Source: Aricia agestis (lineage: Eukaryota; Arthropoda; Insecta; Lepidoptera; Lycaenidae). Taken from it: 64,000 bases of DNA. Within the stretch, counting starts at the first letter, position 1; the number at the start of each line of letters is the position of its first letter. Positions 55,322-64,000 of this stretch are shown in pieces. The stretch covers positions 5,114,001 through 5,178,000 of the forward strand of contig NC_056428.1 of assembly GCF_905147365.1 (NCBI RefSeq), written 5' to 3'. The notes below the pieces were generated by a model, which was given only the letters and a program-made list of their open reading frames with translations, was not told the origin of the DNA and made no database searches. A program made the position numbers and the translations under genes.

Positions 55322-56729
55322 GTTTTTTGTTATAAATCACAACCGTAACGCGAAAAATAACTAATATTATGGGAAATGATGTAATGAAACCTTCTACGGT
55401 GCAAAATGAAGAGTAAATAAACAACATGCCTCCAATACAAGAAAACATTTCAGTAATCATCGGATGAAATGGATTGAAAACATTTAGACGTATTTCCTCA
55501 AACACGACTCAAATGTTATTTGGTTATGTTTTGAGCTAAAGACAATTTAGTCAAACGTTGTCTTTCCATTTAAAGATCAGTAAAATATGCTAATATGCCT
55601 TATAGTTTCGATCAAAAATTTCTCATTACATGGTATTTGTTATTGTAACTTTGTTAGCGTTACTACTGACTTAAAATGGATAATATTATTATAATCAATA
55701 ATTAATTTTATTTTGCATATTTTTTACATTGCATTTTTTATAAAATATGAAACATAAAAAATCATTACTCTTACGCAATTCTGGCATCTTAATTAGCAAG
55801 AGTTGGTCTCATCATATCAACGAACTCATTGTACGTATTTCCAAAAACTAGGAAGAGGCTAATGAGCGAATTTCTTAGATTGCGTCGTTCTTGTCTGATA
55901 GATAGGGTTTTAAAGATATGGGCTGACTGATTTTAAAAACTATTCTGTACCCCGATATTTATATTTCGGTCCAACGTTCATTCAGCTTCGATTTAGTGTC
56001 GGTCATAATATGCATTAGCAAAATATTCTCATAAACGTCAAAAATATGCCTAACACAATTTGAAGAAAACATTCAACAAAACGATTTTGTAGTTTTTTTT
56101 TTACCGAGACTGCATCGAAACGATATCGAAGCTGTTTTACAGTTGGATTAAAGCATAATCGGGGTACTTCATACTTGGTAGACAAATAGAAAACCTTCCA
56201 AGTATAGGCCTTGGGCAAAATACTTTCGAGTGACGAAACGTATTTAAATGGGCTGATAATTGAATGTTTCAATTACGTTAATACTTAATTATAGACACAC
56301 AATACTCTATTGTGTGCATTCATTCTATACCGTCATTTATTTAACCTCTGACAGAATAGCCTCTATGCCATTGACATAAGGATCACTCTCCGAAATGCAA
56401 AGTACAATACGTATAAGATGGTGTTGTAAAGAATATTACCTCCTCTAATAATTATGGAGTATTATATTAGACATCGGATTATAATGCACTATCAAAGTGC
56501 TGACAACGAAAATATGCACAAAAAACACAAAAAAGCCAATTATTGGTGGTGGTATCCACCGGTGGTAGGCAACGTAGTTTCTTCGTTCGACTTTCAAAAA
56601 GTGCATCATGATACCCATTTTGAATGAAAAGATATTTTATTTTTATTTATTTATTTATTATTGTTGGAATTTTATGCTTATTTACAAAATAGGTTTTTAT
56701 ACTTAATATAGATTTTTTTTCTAATGTAT
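55322..56729. other. 1.4-kb spacer, no gene recognised
   Basis: AT-rich sequence. Minus-strand frames here run into the family H repeat or lack start and splice support. Confidence 0.35.
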
Positions 56730-56937
56730 GAGGAATTAATGCACCATTTCTCTTGATTTCGTCAAAACGAATTGTTTTGTAAAAAAACATACTTAATTGA
56801 ATTTTATTAAAATTAAATTAAGTATGTTTTTTGAGGAATTAATGCACCATTTCTCTTGATTTCGTCAAAACGTATTGTTTTGTAAAAAAAACATACTTAA
56901 TTGAATTTTATTAAAATTAAATTAAGTATGTTTTTTT
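56730..56937. repeat. Tandem duplication, 103-bp period, each unit a hairpin
   Basis: Both units begin GAGGAATTAATGCACCATTT (56730 and 56833) and contain AACATACTTAATTGAATTTT with its complement AAAATTAAATTAAGTATGTT. The units differ at very few bases. Confidence 0.8.
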
Positions 56938-57550
56938 TACAAACGTTATACGTTACGTATCGTTTTGACGTTTGTACCTACATTGTACATTGTAGGTAAG
57001 TACTTAACGTATTAAAATTATTTTAATACTTATGTTACTTACCTACAATGTACTGAAAGGGCATTTTTACTTTGTTCATAATTATTTTTTTTAACATAAA
57101 AAGTCATCTAGTTAAATATAAATTATCTTTCTACCATGATAATTATAATTAGTAAGTTATTCATAATTCACCTAATTATTACAATCATCAAAGATGGTGA
57201 TAAAACATTTTACGGTTTTTGTAAGCGAGCCATTAATTATTTTAATTAATGTAGCAGCGTTATCAACCATTTACTGCGTTATCTCAATAAATTTTTAACG
57301 CATTTCAATATGCTGGAATTTGAATATTATGAGTTTTCGTAAATCAATTAGGTATGGTACCTTGGGAATGTGGAATATTACGCAAAGTCGGAGCAGAGGG
57401 CACACCAGCCCATACAGGAAATAATCCGACCAAAATCCTACATATCGTATACCTACATCTTAATATTAGAATGATAGAAACCTAGCCAAGCATCGAACAA
57501 AACTTTTTGTTTACTGTCTGTGCTGGTACTGCCTCTAGCGTAAAAAAAAA

Positions 57551-57990
57551 AAGGGTAACAAAACTAAGTGATAAATAATAATACTTAAGGGTGTGTATAT
57601 TGTGTTCCCTATAATTATGGAGGATAGATGGAGGAGAACTATCTTATATGGGGGATATTTGAAAAAGTGTCCAGCTGTACGCAGTAAATAACAGTTGAAA
57701 AATCCTCCAAGAGTGGCGCTAGCTGCAGCAAAGGGTATGGAATTAATGTAGCCGTTGATGACAAAATATAAATATGTCATATTATTTAATAATTATTTAA
57801 ATTTATTTAAATAATATATTTTGAAAAATGTAACCTAAAATAGCTGAAATAAAAGCTGCTAAATGATTTAAAATTTACCCTATTGCTACTGTAGCGCCAC
57901 CCTAATTTAACGCATTTCAGCGGACACTTTTTACATACTTACATAGATAGTTCTCCTCCATCCACACTCCATGCCTATAATATAGAGTTC
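57551..57990. mobile_element. MITE family D carrying a second, nested MITE
   Basis: GTAACAAAACTAAGTGATAA and GGTGTGTATATTGTGTTCCC at left match family D, which resumes at the right end with TATAGAGTTCC. Between lies a palindromic element (about 57604-57978) with ends TATGGAGGATAGATGGAGG and complement-like CCTCCATCCACACTCCATG. Confidence 0.55.
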
Positions 57991-58716
57991 CGAGATATTC
58001 CCAAAATACCCGCAAAAGACTACACATAAGTATCGAGACGCATTTTCAGCATATTAGGAGTTATAAAATGTTAAGTATTCCAATTTAGTGCCTTAATTTC
58101 ACATAATTACTTGGGACCCTAATAAAACTCGGCAGATACTTGTAAATTAAACGGTAAACAAAATGGCCGACACTCCAAAAATTTGTCATTTATTAAAGCA
58201 AATAAACGCGAGTTTATGATCTTAATTTTATATTTACGATACATAATAACACGATGCCATTTTTAGGTTCATAAAATTCATCTAGGTATAAACCCGACAT
58301 TTTTATTAGTATTTTATATATTTGAAAGGACCTGTCAATATATGACTATTCAGGATAACTGCAGTCTACGGCTAAACTCAGAGACTTAAATTAATTATGA
58401 AGAACCTTAAATTTAATGAAGAGTTTAAAATTAATTATTATACTAAGATGGTCAATAAAATCTTTAGGAAAAATGTAAATGACTTTAACGCGCTTAAAAC
58501 TAAAGGAGATACCTTTTGCCGCGTAAAATAAAGAAAACATGCTGTGGGACACTGATTTTCGCAGGTGGAGCCGCGTACTTCAGTGTCAAATATTTTTATC
58601 TCTACATACTTTTAAAAAGGTGTCTCAAATACTTTGAGACTTGTCTGAGTGTCCATGTGCATCCCAAACAAGAGGAATACATTACTTAACTTTAATTTAA
58701 CAAAGAATTTGACATT
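57991..58716. other. Spacer, no gene recognised
   Basis: AT-rich, no coding frame, no shared repeat noted. Confidence 0.35.
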
Positions 58717-58906
58717 GAGCCCGGCCGCACATTGTCCGAAATTTCTGATACGAAACAATTGAACGTCCGCGCTGTCTCTTACATTTTATACTGAGCCGAG
58801 TGAGCTCGAACTCGCCGGAAGGATATTTCGGATAGTGTGCGGGGTGGCGGTCCGGCGAAATTCAACTGTTTCTGATCAGAATTCGGATAATGTGCGGCCG
58901 GGCTAA
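58717..58906. mobile_element. MITE family R, second copy
   Basis: AGCCCGGCCGCACATTGTCC at left, GATAATGTGCGGCCGGGCT at right. The centre CTGAGCCGAGTGAGCTCGAA matches 37941-38214, which is about 85 bp longer. Confidence 0.75.
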
Positions 58907-59235
58907 ATCTCTCTGACTACGGCCGTTAATCTTAATTCGCACATTCTTAGAAGAGAGCTTTCTTCATGACTGTAATTGTTATGAACAGACAGTATCACTT
59001 ACAATTCGTTTATCAAAGAGTTAATTAAATATGAGCAGTACTCAGTGTGAAATGCTCGGACAAATTGAAGTCAGCTGCTGAGCTCAACATTAGTGCATAT
59101 TTAGATTTATGATTAAGCGTTAATAATAGTGAATGTAAGGGCGCCTGCGCACTGTCGTACTGAAAATTGAAAGTAAATAAAAAAAATACAAGCGTATTTA
59201 TAAAATTCTAGTGATGGATATCGGATGATTTAATC

Positions 59236-59337
59236 ATGAAGCGAAGAATTTAAAATCTAACTTATCATGAAGCGAAGAATTTAAAATCTAACATTTTGTA
59301 CAAATTTTGTACAAAATGTTAGATTTTAAATTCTTTT
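59236..59337. repeat. Direct-plus-inverted repeat cluster
   Basis: ATCATGAAGCGAAGAATTTA occurs twice in tandem. The second copy then continues into the hairpin AACATTTTGTACAAATTTTG with TACAAAATGTTAGATTTTAA. Confidence 0.7.
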
Positions 59338-59560
59338 AGCCACTAAATCACAGTAGCTACACAGATTTATTACAAATATCGATGAAAATCAATCAGAACT
59401 AACTGCATAAAAGCATCATAACCGTGAAATAAGTGCTATGCGTAGGCGCATGTGGGCGCACACAATACAAAACGACGACGTAAGCCTCTTTAACGTTATA
59501 ATGTCATAATTTATGTAACTTTATATTGAATTTGAAAGAACATTCTGTCATCATATTATA

Positions 59561-59795
59561 TACGAGCTTTTGCCCGCGGCTTCGCTCGCGTTAAGTAGTA
59601 TTATTATATATAAACTTTCATCCCCTATTTTAACCCCTTGGGGTTGGAATTTATCAAAATCCTTTCTTAGCGGATGCCTACGTCATAATATTTACCTGCA
59701 TGCCAAATTTCAGCCCGATCGGTCCAGTGGTTTGGGCTGTGCGTTGATAGATCACCATGTCAGTCAGTCACCTTTGAGTTTTATATATATAGATT
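59561..59795 (+). mobile_element. Helitron-like repeat family A
   Basis: TACGAGCTTTTGCCCGCGGC, CCTTGGGGTTGGAATTTATC, GATCGGTCCAGTGGTTTGGG and TTTATATATATAGAT. Confidence 0.7.
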
Positions 59796-59914
59796 TCAAG
59801 ATTGGGTCATTATTTGATCAATGTGCGAGGTATACTTCTGCATCTATTATTATACCACTCTTGTATATTATACCACGGCCTAATGATAGAGAACAGGCGT
59901 GATATCTATAGGTC

Positions 59915-60262
59915 TAGCATCTATATATTAATACGTGAGCCAAAAACTTTGTATCCCTTTTATCGAAAAATGGTGAAACGTAGGTGAATGAAATTTTGCA
60001 CAGTTATAGTTTATATGGTGAAGGAGTGCATCGAGCTAATATTATTTTGAAATTATGTTTTTATCATACATATTTTTAACAAACAAAACATTACACACAC
60101 TACAGCACACACACTAGGAAAAATGACAGATTTTTCAGTGACACAACTATTAGACAATGCTTACACGGCCAGTCTGAGATCAGCTGAATCCCATATCTAG
60201 ACAAGAGTTGAAAAAAATCGTTGAAACTAAGGTTGAATTTCGACCATTGGGCGATCTCTAGT
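59915..60262 (+). mobile_element. Helitron-like repeat family O
   Basis: CATCTATATATTAATACGTG, GAGCCAAAAACTTTGTATCC, GTGAAACGTAGGTGAATGAA, CGAGCTAATATTATTTTGAA and the end TTTCGACCATTGGGCGATCT. Inverted copy at 28081-28495. Confidence 0.7.
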
Positions 60263-61380
60263 AACAATTAGAACGGGAAAGAATAGACGACAGAATGAAG
60301 TGACAAAATAACGTTATATTAAAACAGAAGTTCTCTACATTTCCTGTATTTTCCAGCAGAATTTCGTTCCATTTATTTCTCACTTTACTGTCTATTGCTA
60401 CAGGAGTAAAGTTTATTATAATTAAAGATACTATTGTGTAGGGGCCCTAAGTTTCTTTTTATGAAGATCAAAAGACTTAATTCTCAAAACTCGTCTGGTA
60501 ATGAATGTGTTCATTATGTGATGCAAAGTGTTAGATTTCTTGCGAATTGCGATTTCATTTAAATGCAAGAGTTCAAGCGGTCAATTCACTTCTACATATG
60601 TAACAAAATAGATATACTTACTTACTTTAGGTGTATATGTGCCCCTTAAATACAATTTGTTTTATTACATCCTGTATAATATATAAATGCAAAAGTGAGT
60701 TTAAATGTTTGATATTTATACGCTTAAACTGCTAACTATTTTTGATACCATGGAACCTCCATAGTATCAAACATAGCCAAAACTGAGTCAGCAGTTTAAG
60801 CTTGTAGTCCCAGAAAAAATAATAAAAGTATTTACGAGGAAGAACTGATTTTTGCCTTTGATCTTAGGTACTTGTTATCTTAGGTATATAGGATCTTAGG
60901 TATATTTATATATAAAATGTGGAAAATGATAATGTTATATTGATATTAAGAACAATTTACTCGTATATCGGAATCATACAAAATAACCCATTCAAAAGAT
61001 AAACGTATTTCGTAAAGAAACTTGTTCTACGTCGTACAGGCATAGCATTAATAATATACAGTACTTCATATTAGACGGGGCATACGCACACAATATAGAC
61101 AAAGTTTTAGAAAGTAGAGAACAGAAAAATGCAATGCAGGCTCACCATATTATTCTTTCTCGTATATTCATACTTTGGGTTTTAACTATAAGATAAACAA
61201 ATTGTCTAAGGGCGAACTATGGCTCTTGGCTGAATATGGTATGTTTTGTCCAACAATAAGTAATTTTTAATGTTTTACATAGATGCGAGGGAATCGCGAG
61301 TCAATATAAACTATATTTATAGACTTTAGGGATAAAGGACAGAATTTTCTTGATAATCTTTGCCTACGTTCTTTTCGTGC
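60263..61380. other. Spacer, no gene recognised
   Basis: AT-rich. An ACCATGGAACCTCCATAGT-type inverted pair lies near 60745-60770. No gene supported. Confidence 0.35.
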
Positions 61381-61460
61381 ACAGTGAAGGTGGTCTTTCG
61401 AAGCGAGCGTCATAGCGTCAGAGACGCCGCGAGTCGCGACTGTGCCGCCGCAAAAGAGCG
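61381..61460. promoter_or_regulatory. CpG-rich island in AT-rich DNA (possible 5' exon or promoter)
   Basis: GCGAGCGTCATAGCGTCAGA, GACGCCGCGAGTCGCGACTG and TGCCGCCGCAAAAGAGCG form a sharp local GC and CpG peak, not shared with any repeat in the window. It lies on the upstream side of the Mp exons. No frame there supplies the phase needed by the 37.7-kb exon, so it would have to be untranslated. Confidence 0.25.
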
Positions 61461-62078
61461 ACAGATAGATATTCTATGCAGATGTACGAAATTCTAGGGA
61501 TTGTCATTCGACCACAGCGACACGGTCTCTTGTCTCGGTTTCACAATTAATGGCACGGCTGGGCTGACCTAACTTACACTACTGTTAGACAACTTACACT
61601 ACTGTCTTTATATTGTGGCACAATATTGCGAGCTTAAATAGATCCGAGGTAAAGTATTCAATATTTTATTCTGTACTCCATTTCTAAAAAGATTGGGTGG
61701 GATTGGAGACGCAAGTTCCTTAGTCGAATACATGGAGCTATTAATTTTATTACTTTCGAGAAACTTGGCGATCGTAAACTACTATTCAAGGAACATTAGC
61801 TTTTTCGTCATATTAATTATTATTTCACGTTTTGGGGTTCCGTATATTAAAGGGTGAAAACTAGATTTGTATCTACCTTCTAGAAGTGATAACCAAACAG
61901 GGGAGCATGCAAAAATGTTCGTTACGTAGACGTTGCATTGTGTCAATAATATTCTCTATAGTCTATATTATTTACTCTCCTACACTGTGCCTTCGGTCTC
62001 CCTTCCGTCTTATGAAAGGTCACGTGTTGTAACTTGTAACATTATTTACCCATCTCAAAATCGGTAGGCAAAATGTGC

Positions 62079-62410
62079 CGTGGGAGAGCCATGCTTCAGC
62101 ACAAATGGGCTGGCTCGACCGGAGATATACCACGGGCTCACAGAAAACCGGCGTGAAACTGCGCCTGCGATGTGTTTCGCCGAGTGAGTGAGTTTACCGG
62201 AGGCCCAAACCCCTACCCTATTCCCTTCCCTACCCTCCCCTATCCCCTTTCTTACGCTCCCCTAGCATATCACCCTATTCCCTCTTAAAAGGCAGGTAAC
62301 GCACCTGCAGCTCTTCTGATGTTGCGAGTGTCCATCGGAAGAACAACGGAAGTCTATCGTTTCCATCAGGTGACCCGTATGCTCGTTTGCCCCCTTATTT
62401 CATAAAAAAT
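62079..62410 (+). mobile_element. SINE-like element family J
   Basis: CGTGGGAGAGCCATGCTTCA, GGCTGGCTCGACCGGAGATA, GTTTCGCCGAGTGAGTGAGT, pyrimidine tract, AACGCACCTGCAGCTCTTCT and CTTATTTCAT plus A run. Confidence 0.7.
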
Positions 62411-62477
62411 ATGTTCTATCATTTTGCCTACCGACGCAGGCGGCCAAATTCAGCAACAAGATTCTTTGCCCAATTTT

Positions 62478-63476
62478 TTGCCAACTGCGAATTTGCAGTT
62501 GGTGTTAATCTGCGATACGGTTATTTTCTTAAAATAGCTATTAGCTATTGCTTTTTAGTCATTTATAAATATATTTACCTGCAGGGCAATTCCATATGTG
62601 ACTGACTCTACGTTTGATACGACTAGCGTTTTATTTGTCATATAATTATATTATGGTTACTTTTTTGTTGTTAATAAAAAAAAACCAAAATCTTTATTAA
62701 CATAATAATATATACATTTAGTACAAGTGAGCATTTCAATACTCGAAACTGAGCGCAGCCTGTCTAATGGAGGAATTTCTTGGATTACAACAAATATTGG
62801 TTGCGGCTTACAACTTACAAGTAAGTAACAATGAGGAAATGAAATTATGACTACAATTTTTTAAACAAAACAACAAAAAATAAACATCTCTTCATTTCTA
62901 TAAGTACAGTTCAAAATAAACTAAGAATATTTTTATTTTTATAAATATATTGTGTGTGTGTGTGTGTTTTATCAATTTTAAGATAGCTTTTTAGCAGATT
63001 AATTAAACAAGTTAACTTATATAGAAAAAATGGTAATTATTGTTGTTTTCAAATAGCATTTATTTAGTCAAACATAAACGTGACTGACACTACATGCAAA
63101 AGGAAGTCGTTTCCGAGAGTGTTTGTAAACACCAATAATCTTCCCCTCTGTGTGCTAAATAACTCTTCTTTGTATTTTTATCGAAAGTGAATAAAACAAA
63201 GTTACTATTATAAAATGGTTGCCTATAACCTGTAAGTTATTTAAAAAAATATTTATTAGCAAAAGAAATTGTGACCGACACTACAGCCCAAAACGTGACC
63301 GACACTATACTCAATTTGTGCTGGTAAAAGTCGGTTAGAGGTCTTAAAAGAAACCTTATTACGGTATTGGTTTTTTTTTACAATTTTGAATTGTGTCAAA
63401 ATTTAGCGGCACACTTTTGCGTAATAATTATTTGGCAACTGCGAATTCGCAGTTCCATGCTGCGATACGGTTATTT
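62478..63476. mobile_element. Possible element bounded by direct repeats with an internal iterated motif
   Basis: GCCAACTGCGAATTTGCAGT (62481 on) and GGCAACTGCGAATTCGCAGT (63433 on) are each followed closely by CTGCGATACGGTTATTT. Between them GTGACYGACWCTA occurs four times (about 62598, 63080, 63271, 63295). There is also a (GT)n tract at 62951-62967. No coding frame. Confidence 0.45.
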
Positions 63477-63647
63477 ATCACGATGCGGGCGTCGTTAGAT
63501 ACCGGCTAATGGACTGTCAGCGGCACGCCTCCATTGTTTTGTTCACGTGTGTCTTTGCAACGAAAATCACTAGGGATGGCCGCTTATAGTTATAAGTTAT
63601 AACTTATAACATTATGCTTACAGTATCCATACTTTTTATATAATATT

Positions 63648-64000
63648 ACTAGACGTTCCGCGCGTTAGATATTTCACAGACAAATTAGTCCACAAAAAAT
63701 AGCCTATGATTCTTCACGTGGTCTTTCTTCTTATCTATGCCAAATTTAAAAAACAGAAAAATTGCTCCAGTAGTTCGTGAGATAAGCCCTTTCAAATAAT
63801 TTTCCCCGTTTTTTCCATATTTTCCTCTATTACTTCGCTACTATTAAGTTTATTAGTCTTAACGTAATAAAATGTAGCTTATAGCCTTTCTCGATAAATG
63901 GGCTATCTAACACTGAAATAATTTTTCAAATCGGACGTAGTTCCTGAGATTGGCGCGTTCAAACAAATAAACTCTTCCGCTTTATAATATTATATAAAGT
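63648..64000 (+). mobile_element. Repeat family S, uninterrupted copy
   Basis: ACTAGACGTTCCGCGCGTTA, AAAAATAGCCTATGATTCTT, CACGTGGTCTTTC, TAGTTCGTGAGATAAGCCCT and the end AACTCTTCCGCTTTATAATA at the window edge. It serves as the reference for the split copy at 40641-41270. Confidence 0.65.

Noticed and set aside
55215..55505. 96-codon hydrophobic frame on the minus strand
   Set aside because: Its C-terminal third is read-through of repeat family H. The rest has no start context or splice support that would make it a credible exon.
61381..61460. ATG-containing first coding exon for the signal peptide in the CpG-rich patch
   Set aside because: The minus-strand ATG there leads only to donors in phase 1, while the exon at 37736 needs two preceding nt, so this ATG cannot be the Mp start.

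Overview
The window looks like 64 kb of a lepidopteran (moth or butterfly) nuclear genome. It is AT-rich and very gene-poor, and it is crowded with the short interspersed repeats typical of that order: Lep1/Helitron-like units with (CTGT)n tracts, tRNA-headed SINEs, poly(A)-tailed SINE-like units, many palindromic MITEs and 5'-truncated LINEs. I see no prokaryotic gene, rRNA, CRISPR array or functional tRNA. Nearly all open frames are chance frames or lie inside repeats.

One host gene is supported, on the minus strand. A 74-nt exon (37663-37736) encodes a hydrophobic signal-peptide core, and a 548-nt exon (26912-27459) encodes a thrombospondin-N/laminin-G-like domain that I read as the N-terminal domain of a collagen XV/XVIII protein (insect Multiplexin, Mp). 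The splice phases of the two exons fit exactly across a 10.2-kb intron. The exon carrying the start codon and the collagen and endostatin exons were not found, so the rest of the window is most simply Mp intron or flanking sequence. A second minus-strand candidate at 5213-5410 has a strong start context, a hydrophobic segment and a donor in the same phase as the TSPN exon. It could be an alternative first exon of a short isoform, or a separate small gene.

Layout: 0.2-0.8 kb, palindromic element (copy 2 at 19.0-19.8 kb); 1-2.2 kb, Helitron-like pieces; 2.6-3.8 kb, hairpin MITEs and a LINE 3' end; 4.2-4.9 kb, inverted-repeat element; 5.2-5.6 kb, candidate small exon and promoter; 6.5-22.7 kb, dense repeats; 22.7-26 kb, mostly unassigned; 26.9-37.7 kb, the two Mp exons and their intron with a minisatellite, hairpins and a decayed transposon gene; 37.9-39.2 kb, MITE, SINE and LINE; 40-64 kb, mixed repeats with several nested insertions. 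Of special note are a hAT-like insertion whose empty site is kept in the paralogous copy, an 80-bp minisatellite of about five units, and several near-perfect long hairpins.
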